Assembly (NCBI RefSeq): GCF_002210105.1
Contig: NZ_AQQU01000005.1
Coordinates: forward strand, 248,001-312,000
From: Oceanicola sp. 22II-s10i
GTDB lineage: Bacteria; Pseudomonadota; Alphaproteobacteria; Rhodobacterales; Rhodobacteraceae
Length of the DNA stretch: 64,000 nt
Direction of reading: 5' to 3'
Positions 27,912 through 36,443 of the stretch are shown here, one piece after another. Position numbers and translations under genes: made by a program. The notes beneath the pieces were generated by a model. It saw only the letters and a list, made by a program, of their open reading frames with translations, had not been told where the DNA came from and made no database searches. The stretch's first letter is position 1, and every line of letters starts with the position of its first letter.

Positions 27912-29519
27912 ATGCTGCGCCTTTTCGCCCTGCTGCTTTGCCTGATCGCGGCCCCGCTTGCCGCGCAGGAGCGTGTGGCGCTGGTCATCGGCAACAGCGC
28001 CTACCTGAACGCCAAGCAGCTGCCGAATGCCGGAAACGACGCCGCCGACATCGCCGGGATGCTGCGGCAGCATGGGTTCCGGGTGTTCGACGGGCTGGAC
28101 CTCGGACGGCTCGACACCCTGCGGCTGATCGACGAATTCAACCGCGCGCTCGGGCCGGACGACACGGCACTGTTCTACTTCGCGGGCCATGGCCTGCAGA
28201 TCGGGGCCGAGAACTGGCTCATGCCCGTCGATGCCGAACAGGGCGACGAACTGGCGATCACCTCGTCCTCCATCCGCCTGCAGACCGTGCTGAGGGGGAT
28301 GGAACTGCGGGCCGGCAACCGCATCGTCATCCTCGACGCCTGCCGCAACAACCCGTTCCTCGTCGCGGGCGCCAGCCGGTCTGCGGACGGCGGCGCGACG
28401 CGCGGCCTCAGCCGGGTCGAGGCCGGGGTCGGCAGCTACATCGCCTTTTCGACCCAGCCCGGCAACGTCGCGCTGGACGGGCGCGGCCGGAATTCTCCCT
28501 TCACCGAGGCGCTGCTGCGCCACCTCGCCACGCCCGAGCAGGACATCCACGCCGTGATGCGGGCGGTCCGGGCGGATGTCGTGAACGCCTCGGGCGGGAC
28601 GCAGGTGCCGTGGGAAAACTCGTCGCTCATCGACCCGCTGTTCCTTGTGCCGACCGCGGCGGAAACCGACGGGCGCAAGGGTGTCCGGCTGAAGCCGCGC
28701 GCCATGCCCGACACCAGCGCGATGGCCTCGGTCACCGCCACGACGCCCGCGCCGCGCGCGGCTCCGGCACCCGCATTCGACCATGCCGTGCAGGGGCTGA
28801 ACCCGCAGGACGACGGCTTTCTCGCCCTGCGCAGCGCGCCCGACACCAAGTCGACCATCCTGCTGAAACTGCTTGAAGGCACAAAGCTGCGGATCCTCGA
28901 CCAGGATGGACCGTGGCACATGGTCGAACTTGAGAACGGCCAGCGGGGATGGGCGCTTGGCAACTGGATCCGGCAGTCAGCCCCGGTGCCCGCAACCTCT
29001 GGTATCACCCAGCCCCCCGCCGCCATCGGCATCGGCGCGCCGCCGCCGCTGCCCGCCGGGCGGATGCGTCGCGCGGACGAAATCTGCAGCTCGCTTGGCA
29101 GCGGCATCACCCTCTGCGCCTCGTCGGTCCTGCCGGATTCCAAGTCGATCACTTACGGCACCGCCAACCTGTTCGACGGACAGTTCGAGACGGCATGGAT
29201 CGAGAACCATCCAGACGTAGGCGAAGGCGAATACCTGGCGTTTGACCTCGACGCACCGACAACTTTCCGCGAATTGCAGATCGTCAACGGGTATGCCAAA
29301 TCCTCGAGCCTTCATGCCAAGAACGGCCGGATCAAAATCCTGACTGTCACCGGATCGAACGGAAAGAGCCAGGATCTGCGGCTGGTAGACCACGGCAGCC
29401 TGCAGACCTTTGCCCTGACCGGCTTTGACGCGGTGACATGGCTGACCCTGACGATCACCTCGGCCAAGCGCGGTCGGAAATGGGCCGATACGGCGATTTC
29501 CGAGCTCCGCCTGCGCTAG
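27912..29519 (+). CDS. Secreted caspase-family protein with SH3 and discoidin-like domains
   Basis: 535 residues from the ATG at 27912 (CGGAGA upstream), with a signal peptide MLRLFALLLCLIAAPLAA. A peptidase C14 (caspase-like) domain spans about residues 20-250. The His is in FYFAGHGLQIG and the Cys in IVILDACRNNPF, so the catalytic dyad is intact. A linker follows, then a bacterial SH3 domain (about residues 325-385, FLALRSAPDTKSTILLKLL). The C-terminal 120 residues resemble the discoidin-like NADase-type glycan-binding domain (NLFDGQFETAWIENHP). It should act in the periplasm or be membrane bound. Family and domain order are clear; the protease target is unknown. It faces away from the FAH gene. 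Confidence 0.88.
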   Translation: MLRLFALLLCLIAAPLAAQERVALVIGNSAYLNAKQLPNAGNDAADIAGMLRQHGFRVFDGLDLGRLDTLRLIDEFNRALGPDDTALFYFAGHGLQIGAENWLMPVDAEQGDELAITSSSIRLQTVLRGMELRAGNRIVILDACRNNPFLVAGASRSADGGATRGLSRVEAGVGSYIAFSTQPGNVALDGRGRNSPFTEALLRHLATPEQDIHAVMRAVRADVVNASGGTQVPWENSSLIDPLFLVPTAAETDGRKGVRLKPRAMPDTSAMASVTATTPAPRAAPAPAFDHAVQGLNPQDDGFLALRSAPDTKSTILLKLLEGTKLRILDQDGPWHMVELENGQRGWALGNWIRQSAPVPATSGITQPPAAIGIGAPPPLPAGRMRRADEICSSLGSGITLCASSVLPDSKSITYGTANLFDGQFETAWIENHPDVGEGEYLAFDLDAPTTFRELQIVNGYAKSSSLHAKNGRIKILTVTGSNGKSQDLRLVDHGSLQTFALTGFDAVTWLTLTITSAKRGRKWADTAISELRLR

Positions 29520-29595
29520 GCCGGGCGCGCCAAGGGTTGAACCCGGCGCCACCCCCTGCATATCTGTTCAGCACCACGACAACAGGAGTCACCGC

Positions 29596-31416
29596 ATGTT
29601 CACCCTTCCCTTCCCGCTCCGCGACGCCAATGCCGGCTCTGGCGGAAAGGATCTGGGCGACCTGCCGGAATGGGACCTGACCGACCTCTATCCCGCGCCC
29701 GACGCGCCCGAGGTCAAGCGGGACCTCGACTGGCTGGAACAGGCCTGCCGCAGCTTCGCCGAGGATTACGAGGGCAAGCTCGACACGCTGGACGCCGATG
29801 CCTTCCTCGACTGCGTCAAGCGGAACGAACGGATCAGCACCGTTGCCGGGCGGCTCATGTCCTACGCGGGCCTGCGGTATTACCAGATCACCACCGACGC
29901 CGGACGCGCCAAGTTCATGTCCGACTGTCAGGACAAGGTGACGACCTACACCACGCCGCTGGTGTTCTTCACCCTCGAACTGAACCGCCTGCCCGATGAC
30001 CACCTCGGCGCGCTCTTCGTCGCGAACGAGGAACTGGCGCGCTACAAGCCCGTCTTCCACCGCATCCGCGCGATGAAGCCGCACCAGCTGTCCGACGAGC
30101 TGGAGCACTTCCTGCACGACCTCGGCGTGACCGGCGATGCGTGGGAAAAGCTGTTCGACGAGACCATCGCGGGCCTCGAGTTCAATGTCGACGGCGAGGA
30201 TCTCAACATCGAGGGCACGCTGAACCTGCTGACCGAGCAGGACCGCGCCAAGCGCGAGTCGGCGGCCCATGAACTGGCCCGCGTGTTCGAGGCCAACATC
30301 CGCACCTTCGCCCGCGTCCACAACACGCAGGCCAAGGAGAAGGAGATCATCGACCGCTGGCGCAAGATGCCGACGGCCCAGACCGCGCGCCACCTGTCGA
30401 ACGACGTGGAGCCCGAGGTGGTCGAGGCGCTGCGCGATGCCGTCGTCGCCGCCTACCCCAAGCTGTCGCACCGCTATTACGAGCTGAAGCGCAAGTGGCT
30501 GGGCCTCGACCGGATGCAGGTCTGGGACCGAAACGCACCGCTGCCCACCAAGGACACCCGCACCATCGGCTGGCAACAGGCGCGCGAGACGGTGATGAAC
30601 GCCTACAACGCCTTCGACCCTCGCATGGGCGAGATCGCGGAGCCGTTCTTTGACAAGGGCTGGATCGACGCGGCGGTGAAACCGGGCAAGGCCCCCGGCG
30701 CCTTCGCCCATCCGACGGTGACCGAGGTGCATCCCTACGTGATGCTGAACTACCTCGGCAAACCGCGCGACGTGATGACGCTGGCCCACGAACTGGGCCA
30801 CGGCGTGCACCAGGTGCTGGCCGCCGGTCAGGGCGAGATGCTGTCCTCCACGCCGCTCACGCTGGCCGAAACGGCATCGGTCTTCGGCGAGATGCTGACC
30901 TTCCGCCGCCTGCTCGACAACGCCAAGGACAACCGCGAGAAGAAGACCCTGCTCGCCGGCAAGGTCGAGGACATGATCAACACGGTCGTGCGCCAGATCG
31001 CTTTCTACGATTTCGAGTGCAAGCTGCACGCCGCACGGCGCGGCGGGGAACTGACCCCCGACGACATCAACGCGCTGTGGATGTCGGTGCAGGCCGAAAG
31101 CCTCGGGCCAGCGTTCGACTTCATGGACGGGTACGAAACCTTCTGGGCCTACATCCCGCACTTCATCCACTCGCCCTTCTACGTCTACGCCTATGCCTTC
31201 GGCGACGGCCTGGTGAACGCGCTCTACGCGGTCTACCGGGAGAGCCCGGACGGCTTCCAGGACAAGTATTTCGACATGCTCAAGGCGGGCGGGTCGAAGC
31301 ACCACAAGGAACTGCTCGCGCCCTTCGGCCTCGACGCCAGCGATCCGGCGTTTTGGGACAAGGGCCTGTCGATGATCTCGGGCATGATCGACGAGCTGGA
31401 GGCGATGGAGGATTGA
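29596..31416 (+). CDS. pepF: Oligoendopeptidase F (peptidase family M3)
   Basis: 606 residues, usual for PepF. The zinc-binding site is HELGH in TLAHELGHGVHQVLA (about residue 398), with the downstream Glu in LAETASVFGEML. A C-terminal VYAYAFGDGLVNALYAVYRE segment is typical of M3B peptidases. It degrades short peptides in the cytoplasm. ACAGGAG lies eleven bases before the ATG. The next gene starts inside its stop codon (TTGA overlap). Confidence 0.95.
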   Translation: MFTLPFPLRDANAGSGGKDLGDLPEWDLTDLYPAPDAPEVKRDLDWLEQACRSFAEDYEGKLDTLDADAFLDCVKRNERISTVAGRLMSYAGLRYYQITTDAGRAKFMSDCQDKVTTYTTPLVFFTLELNRLPDDHLGALFVANEELARYKPVFHRIRAMKPHQLSDELEHFLHDLGVTGDAWEKLFDETIAGLEFNVDGEDLNIEGTLNLLTEQDRAKRESAAHELARVFEANIRTFARVHNTQAKEKEIIDRWRKMPTAQTARHLSNDVEPEVVEALRDAVVAAYPKLSHRYYELKRKWLGLDRMQVWDRNAPLPTKDTRTIGWQQARETVMNAYNAFDPRMGEIAEPFFDKGWIDAAVKPGKAPGAFAHPTVTEVHPYVMLNYLGKPRDVMTLAHELGHGVHQVLAAGQGEMLSSTPLTLAETASVFGEMLTFRRLLDNAKDNREKKTLLAGKVEDMINTVVRQIAFYDFECKLHAARRGGELTPDDINALWMSVQAESLGPAFDFMDGYETFWAYIPHFIHSPFYVYAYAFGDGLVNALYAVYRESPDGFQDKYFDMLKAGGSKHHKELLAPFGLDASDPAFWDKGLSMISGMIDELEAMED

Positions 31417-31868
31417 TCCGCGCCGCCCTCCTCGCCATCGGTCTGGCCACGCCTGTCGCGGCGGCCGAGGCTTGGGAGGGCACGTGGGCCTGCGCCGTCG
31501 ACATGAACGATGGCGGCGTGCGCATGTCGCAGCGATCCACCGACACCTTCACGGCGACCCGCTGGGTTTCGGACGCCAAGATGCACGTGACGTCCGAAGG
31601 AACGGTGATCGACTACCGCGCGTTGACCACGTCCGACATCAACGTGACAAACGGCCTGCTGACCATGACACCGCGTTCCGCCCGGATCATCGACTTCAAC
31701 CGCGACGGCGTCTCTGCGCCCGGCGACCCAGCCATCGCGCCGCTGACCGCCGCGCTGTCGGACAGCGCGGGCTGGGAATTCCCGATCGCTTTCCCCGCGA
31801 CCGACCGGATGCTGATCGAGATCGACGGCGCGACCCAGACCTGCCAGCGCCTGTCCCCTCCGGCCTGA
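31413..31868 (+). CDS. Small secreted protein starting at TTG, overlapping pepF
   Basis: 151 residues from a TTG at 31413 that overlaps the pepF stop (TTGA); GGAGG lies just before it. No ATG is available at this end. The product begins MIRAALLAIGLATPVAAAEA, a good signal peptide, then EGTWACAVDMNDGG. Two Cys occur in the mature part (WACAV near the start, QTCQRL near the end), likely a disulfide linking the termini. The rest reads as a small beta-barrel, e.g. TFTATRWVSDAKMHVTSEG. Family not recognised. Translation is probably coupled to pepF. Confidence 0.6.
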   Translation: MIRAALLAIGLATPVAAAEAWEGTWACAVDMNDGGVRMSQRSTDTFTATRWVSDAKMHVTSEGTVIDYRALTTSDINVTNGLLTMTPRSARIIDFNRDGVSAPGDPAIAPLTAALSDSAGWEFPIAFPATDRMLIEIDGATQTCQRLSPPA

Positions 31869-31872
31869 CGCC

Positions 31873-32112
31873 ATGCCCGCCGCACACTCGTTCCGCACCC
31901 GCCTCCGCCGCTTTCAGGTGCAGGCCCGCAGGTCGATCCCGCCGGGGCTGCGGCTGGTCCTCGGCATCCTGCTGATCATCGGCGGCTTTCTCGGCTTCCT
32001 GCCGATCCTCGGCTTCTGGATGCTGCCCCTCGGCATCGCCATCGCCGCGCTGGACGTCGTGCCGGTCTGGCGTCGGATGGTCTCGCTCCGCCGTCCGCGC
32101 CGCCCGCGCTGA
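31873..32112 (+). CDS. Small two-helix membrane protein
   Basis: 79 residues, 4 bp after the preceding stop. A basic N-terminus (FRTRLRRFQVQARRS) is followed by two close hydrophobic segments (RLVLGILLIIGGFLGFLPIL and FWMLPLGIAIAALDVVPV) and a basic C-terminus. Similar short proteins occur widely in Rhodobacteraceae as unannotated membrane proteins. The positive ends place both termini in the cytoplasm. Probably the last gene of the pepF unit. Function unknown. Confidence 0.65.
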   Translation: MPAAHSFRTRLRRFQVQARRSIPPGLRLVLGILLIIGGFLGFLPILGFWMLPLGIAIAALDVVPVWRRMVSLRRPRRPR

Positions 32113-32182
32113 CGTCACGTCGCCGTGGTGCGGCGGCGCCGCGCCCCATAGGCTTGACGCAGACGTCAGGCCGGAGGACCTC

Positions 32183-33355
32183 ATGGGCATCGTCACGAAA
32201 TCGCTGGCCAGTCTGGCCGGGCTCGCCATCCTCGCCGTCGCCGGTGTCGCCCTGATCGTCCCGGCCAAGGTCGAAAGCGACCGGAACCCGGTCGAACCCC
32301 ACGCGCCCTACCCCGTATCTGAAGCCGCCCGGACGCTGCACGGCAACCTGACCGTCGCCGACTGGCACGCCGACAGCCTATTGTGGAAACGCGACCTGAC
32401 CGAGCGTGGCGACCGCGGGCAGGTCGATTTCCCGCGCCTGCGCGAGGGCGGATCGGCGATCCAGGTCTTCACCGCCGTCACGAAGAGCCCCGCGGGCCAG
32501 AACTACGACGAGAACGAAACCGGCGCGATGGACAACATCACGCTGCTGGCCATCGCCTCGCTGTGGCCGGTCCGGACCTGGCAGGACCTGACCGAACGCG
32601 CGCTCTATCAGGCGGAAAAGCTGCACGATTTCGCCGCCGACGACGGCAATGTCGCCATCATCCGGACCCGTGCAGACCTCGACACCGCGCTGGACGCGCA
32701 TCGCGCCGATCCGAACGCGCTCGGCGCCGTGCTGGGGATCGAAGGCTCGCATGCGCTGGAGGGCGATCTGGCCAACCTCGACCGGCTGGAGGCGGCGGGC
32801 TACCGCGTCATCGGCCTGCACCATTTCTTCGACAACGCCCTCGGCGGGTCGCTGCACGGGACCTCGAACGCCGGGCTGACTGACTTTGGCCGCGCGGTGG
32901 TGCGCGAGGTCGCGGAACGCGGCATGGTGCTGGACCTCGCCCATTCCAGCCCGCAGGTGGTGTCCGACACGCTCGACATGGTCGAGATGCCGGTCATCGT
33001 CAGCCACGGCGGCCTGCATTCCTTCTGCCCGGTCAAGCGCAACCTGCCGGACGAGCTGATGCTGCGCGTGGCCGAAACCGGCGGCGTGGTCGGGATGGGC
33101 TACTGGGGCGACGTGACCTGCGGCGATGTCACGCCCGCGGGGATCGCGGCGATGATCGCGCAGGCGGTCGAGGTCCTGGGCGAGGATCACGTCTCGCTCG
33201 GCTCGGACTACGACGGGTCGGTCGGCACCGGGTTCGACACGTCCGAACTGCCCGCGCTGACGCAGGCGCTGATGGACAAGGGGCTGAGCGACGCGCAGAT
33301 CGGCAAGGTCATGGGCGGCAACATCGTTCGCGTCCTGTCGGACCGGCTGCGCTAA
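32183..33355 (+). CDS. Membrane dipeptidase (peptidase family M19)
   Basis: 390 residues. An N-terminal hydrophobic segment (about residues 10-28) anchors the protein or acts as a signal. The M19 metal sites are recognisable: HAD in TVADWHADSLLWKRDL, the bridging Glu in VLGIEGSHALEGDL, then HHFFDNALGGSLHG, and the later His sites in LDLAHSSPQVV and VIVSHGGLHSFC. The GSDYDGSVGTG end matches the substrate pocket. It hydrolyses dipeptides, including D-amino-acid ones, with two Zn ions, and likely works in the periplasm. Its stop codon overlaps the end of a convergent capsule-type gene. Confidence 0.93.
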   Translation: MGIVTKSLASLAGLAILAVAGVALIVPAKVESDRNPVEPHAPYPVSEAARTLHGNLTVADWHADSLLWKRDLTERGDRGQVDFPRLREGGSAIQVFTAVTKSPAGQNYDENETGAMDNITLLAIASLWPVRTWQDLTERALYQAEKLHDFAADDGNVAIIRTRADLDTALDAHRADPNALGAVLGIEGSHALEGDLANLDRLEAAGYRVIGLHHFFDNALGGSLHGTSNAGLTDFGRAVVREVAERGMVLDLAHSSPQVVSDTLDMVEMPVIVSHGGLHSFCPVKRNLPDELMLRVAETGGVVGMGYWGDVTCGDVTPAGIAAMIAQAVEVLGEDHVSLGSDYDGSVGTGFDTSELPALTQALMDKGLSDAQIGKVMGGNIVRVLSDRLR

Positions 33356-34281
33356 TCCAGCGCCCGCACCCTTTCGAGAAAGCGGTCCGTCAGGTCCTTC
33401 GCCCCGGCGTTCAGGCAATTTTCATGGAAATACCAGTAGAGGTATTTCGCATAGCGCCGCTGCACGGCGTCTGACCGCAGCAGCCGGGCAAGGTCTTCGA
33501 CCGTCCCCGCCTCGTCCGCGATGTGTTGGAAATCGGTCTGGCCGCACAGGATCACCGGCTTGCGGTGCAGATAGGCCTCGATCCCGACGGCGGAGTTGAT
33601 CGTCACCACCCGTTCCGCCACCGCGAGGATGTCGTGGATGTTCGCGGTGCTGACGATCAGCGCCGGAAACTCCGCCTGCAGAGCCTCCAGCGTGTCCCCG
33701 GTGGCCGGGTCGAAATCCCTCGGATGCGGCTTGACGACCACCGGACGCCCTTCCGCATTCTCCAGACAGGCGCGCAGCATCGCCCAGCGGTCGAGCCACA
33801 GCGTCTCGCCCACGATCCGGTGCCCCTCGCTCTGCAGGAAGACGGCGATGCAGCCCTCGGGCACCGCCTCCACCGCCTCGGGCTGGTCGTAGCGCGAGGT
33901 GCGCGCCGTCACCAGCCGGTCGCGCAGGCGGCGGAAAAAGGCATTGGCGGCGGTGTCGTCCACCCGCGCGGGGCGGAACGGCTTGTCGCGGATCGAGGAA
34001 AACGCCCGGATCCCCTGCGGATCGAGGTGCCAGAACGGATAGACATAGGCCACGCCCGCCGACAGCACGGATGGATGCGGAAACCGCGCGTGGTTCAGGA
34101 TGTGGATGTCGCCATCCCCGACCTGATCCGCCAGCCGGTCGCGGTCCATCGGCACGCCGTCATGCGGGATCCCGCGCTCGGCCAGCCCGTCGAACAGCCG
34201 CCGGTAGAATGGCAGCATCGCGCTCCGGTCGCCCCTCAGCCAGTCCGGCGGCAGATGAAACCTGATCCTGCGCTGGCTCAC
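33352..34281 (-). CDS. Capsular polysaccharide synthesis/export-like protein
   Basis: 309 residues. The C-terminal half has the pattern of the Capsule_synth family (KpsC/KpsS-like): VFLQSEGHRIVGETLWLDRW, VVVKPHPRDFDPATG, ERVVTINSAVGIEAYLHRKP, VILCGQTDFQ. The KPHP and NSxxGxEA motifs are those of Kdo-transferase-type glycosyltransferases. The N-terminal half is less typical. It is 6 bp downstream of a sulfotransferase gene in the same direction, and together they may modify a surface polysaccharide. It is shorter than full KpsC. Function as glycosyltransferase is inferred. Confidence 0.7.
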   Translation of the reverse strand: MSQRRIRFHLPPDWLRGDRSAMLPFYRRLFDGLAERGIPHDGVPMDRDRLADQVGDGDIHILNHARFPHPSVLSAGVAYVYPFWHLDPQGIRAFSSIRDKPFRPARVDDTAANAFFRRLRDRLVTARTSRYDQPEAVEAVPEGCIAVFLQSEGHRIVGETLWLDRWAMLRACLENAEGRPVVVKPHPRDFDPATGDTLEALQAEFPALIVSTANIHDILAVAERVVTINSAVGIEAYLHRKPVILCGQTDFQHIADEAGTVEDLARLLRSDAVQRRYAKYLYWYFHENCLNAGAKDLTDRFLERVRALD

Positions 34282-34287
34282 CGCCCG

Positions 34288-35025
34288 TCAGGCCGCCGCG
34301 TCCTGCGCCAGCAGGTCATCGAACCACCGGCGGTCGGCCTCGTAACCCAGCGAGATCAGGATGTCGTGCATGACGGGGAAGCGGGTGAACTGGTCGACAA
34401 TCCGGGCCCGGTGCTCGGGCTGCTTCCACTTGGCCTGCCGGGTGGTTTCCAGTTCGCGCGTGCCGTTCATGGCCCGGTCGAGTTCGTAGGACATCTTCTG
34501 CCGGTGGAAATCGCGGAACGAACCCTCGAATTTCAGGTCCAGATCGCGGGCCAGCGTGGCCTGCACCGCGTCGGGATGGGCGACGAGGTCTTCGTATTTC
34601 AGGAAGAAGATGCCCTCGGGGAACAGCCCCGCCCGCGCCACGTCGAGGATCGCCTTGTGCACCGGCAGAAAGCCCGGCGCGGTCAGGGTCGGTGCGCGGT
34701 CGGGGTAGATGTGGTAGCACTTGTCCGCGCCGTAGAAGTAATCACCTTCGACCCGGCTGTGCCGGCTGGTCAGGATGTCGCGCGGGTCGCGCAGTGTGAC
34801 GATCAGGTCGACCTTCTTGCGGCCCTGCGCGGCGCGCAGGATCTGCTCAACCTCGAAGATGTCGAAGGGGCGCTTGGTGCAGACGTTGCCGGGATGGGCC
34901 AGCCACTGGATCGCCCGCGCCTCGTTCGGCGGCAGGTGAAAGCCGCGCAGCGCGTGGCGCATCATGTTGTAGAACAGCGTGCTGCCGGCACGGCCCTGTC
35001 CGGCGATCAGCAGGTGTCGGTCCAT
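34288..35025 (-). CDS. Sulfotransferase family protein
   Basis: 245 residues. The PAPS 5'-phosphosulfate loop reads LIAGQGRAGSTLFYNMM (about residues 6-22), and the 3'-phosphate motif reads VTLRDPRDILTSRHS (about residues 80-94). A KYEDLVAHPD segment and LEGxxR-like end follow, as in bacterial sulfotransferases. It transfers sulfate from PAPS to a sugar, lipid or protein acceptor. With the capsule-type gene 6 bp downstream, a sulfated surface glycan is the simplest inference. The 200-bp region upstream (35026-35225) holds only the rpoH terminator. Confidence 0.85.
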   Translation of the reverse strand: MDRHLLIAGQGRAGSTLFYNMMRHALRGFHLPPNEARAIQWLAHPGNVCTKRPFDIFEVEQILRAAQGRKKVDLIVTLRDPRDILTSRHSRVEGDYFYGADKCYHIYPDRAPTLTAPGFLPVHKAILDVARAGLFPEGIFFLKYEDLVAHPDAVQATLARDLDLKFEGSFRDFHRQKMSYELDRAMNGTRELETTRQAKWKQPEHRARIVDQFTRFPVMHDILISLGYEADRRWFDDLLAQDAAA

Positions 35026-35174
35026 ATCGGGTGCCCTCGTCTGATTCCTGGGACAGATATTGAAAGGCCGGGTTAACGCTGGGTTACGTCATTTCTGGGG
35101 CGAGGTGCGGTATGTTCGAACACCCAAGCGAAATTCAGACCGCCGCGATCCTCCACGCTCTCCCAAACGACAAT

Positions 35175-35198
35175 GCCCCCGCGGTTTCCCGCAGGGGC
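35175..35198 (-). terminator. Stem-loop terminator after rpoH
   Basis: On the minus strand GCCCCTGCGG-GAAA-CCGCGGGGGC forms a 10-bp stem (one mismatch) with a stable GAAA tetraloop, 28 bp past the rpoH stop. It is followed by ATTGTCGTTTGG. Confidence 0.65.
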
Positions 35199-35225
35199 GT
35201 CGCATGTCCAATCCGGCATAAGACC

Positions 35226-36122
35226 TCAGACGGCCGCCAGCATCCCCTTCTCCGCCGCAAGATCGCGCATCCGCTCCTGCAGCTTCTCGAAGGCCCGCAC
35301 CTCGATCTGGCGGATCCGCTCGCGGCTGACGCCGTATTCGGCCGACAGATCCTCGAGCGTGATGTTCTCCTCGCTCAGCCGACGCTTGGCGAGGATGTCC
35401 CGCTCGCGGTCGTTCAGGACCGACATCGCCTCGACCAGAAGTTCGCGGCGGGCGTCCAGCTCGTCCCGCTCGGCATAGTCTTCGGCCTGGTTGGCGTCTT
35501 CGTCCTCCAGCCAGTCCTGCCACTGCATGGACCCTTCGCCCTCCGCGCCGATCTGCGCGTTCAGCGAGGCGTCGCCGCCCGACATCCGGCGGTTCATGCT
35601 GATGACCTCGTCCTCGGTCACGCCCAGATCGTTGGCGATCTGCTTGACGTTGTCGGGGTGCAGGTCGCCCTCTTCCAGCGCGCCGATACGGGCCTTGGCC
35701 TTGCGCAGGTTGAAGAACAGCTTCTTCTGCGCCGAGGTCGTGCCGAGCTTCACCAGCGACCATGACCGCAGGATGTATTCCTGGATCGAAGCGCGGATCC
35801 ACCACATGGCATAGGTCGCCAAGCGGAAGCCCTTTTCGGGGTCGAAGCGTTTCACGGCCTGCATCAGGCCGACGTTCGCCTCGGAGATCACCTCGGCCTG
35901 CGGCAGCCCGTAGCCGCGATAGCCCATGGCGATCTTGGCGGCGAGCCGCAGGTGCGACGTCACCATCCGGTGCGCCGCCTGAGTGTCCTCCTGCTCGACC
36001 CAGCGTTTGGCGAGCATGTATTCTTCTTCGGGTTCCAGAAGCGGAAACTTCCGGATCTCCTGCAAGTAGCGGTTCAGGCCGCCTTCCGGCGTCGGGGCCG
36101 GCAGATTTGCGTAATTGCTCAC
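35226..36122 (-). CDS. rpoH: RNA polymerase sigma-32 factor RpoH
   Basis: 298 residues from a GTG at 36122, preceded by AAGGA seven bases away and giving MSNYANLPAPTPEGGLNRYL, the standard RpoH N-terminus; an ATG frame to 36224 adds an untypical leader. Region 2 is clear: LRLAAKIAMGYRGYGLPQAE and the -10 recognition LATYAMWWIRASIQEYIL. The RpoH box is visible as KLFFNLRKAKARIG. Region 4 has YGVSRERIRQIEVRAFEKL. It directs heat-shock and oxidative-stress transcription. A sigma-32-like promoter (36187-36215) lies just upstream, suggesting self-activation. Its upstream region is shared with a divergent DUF4386 gene. Confidence 0.96.
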   Translation of the reverse strand: MSNYANLPAPTPEGGLNRYLQEIRKFPLLEPEEEYMLAKRWVEQEDTQAAHRMVTSHLRLAAKIAMGYRGYGLPQAEVISEANVGLMQAVKRFDPEKGFRLATYAMWWIRASIQEYILRSWSLVKLGTTSAQKKLFFNLRKAKARIGALEEGDLHPDNVKQIANDLGVTEDEVISMNRRMSGGDASLNAQIGAEGEGSMQWQDWLEDEDANQAEDYAERDELDARRELLVEAMSVLNDRERDILAKRRLSEENITLEDLSAEYGVSRERIRQIEVRAFEKLQERMRDLAAEKGMLAAV

Positions 36123-36186
36123 ACCCTGTCCTTCTCGTCTCATATCCCAGTTTTCATGGGGCCCAATGTTTATGGGCTTAACATCC

Positions 36187-36215
36187 AGATAGGCACGCGG
36201 TCCCGGTCGTTCAAG
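36187..36215 (-). promoter_or_regulatory. Candidate sigma-32-dependent promoter of rpoH
   Basis: Read on the minus strand: CTTG (36215-36212), 18 bp, then CCTATCT (36193-36187). This fits the alphaproteobacterial RpoH consensus CTTG-N17/18-CyTATnT. It would give a leader of roughly 58 bases to the GTG start. Confidence 0.6.
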
Positions 36216-36443
36216 ACCTCGCACATATCCTTTAACGCATTGATACCGCCGGTCCGTTGCATTTGGGAATCCGCCTCACGCGCATGTGCGAAGCGTGACG
36301 GATTGCAGGAGCGCATGCGGGCAGCTCATGCATTTTCGCATGACATTGATATGCATTCTGGCAGTAAACGTGGAAACCCGAATGCTTTAAGCCCTCGTCA
36401 CATGACAACAGGTTTCAGACCAGTGACGGAAAGCGAGGGCCGC

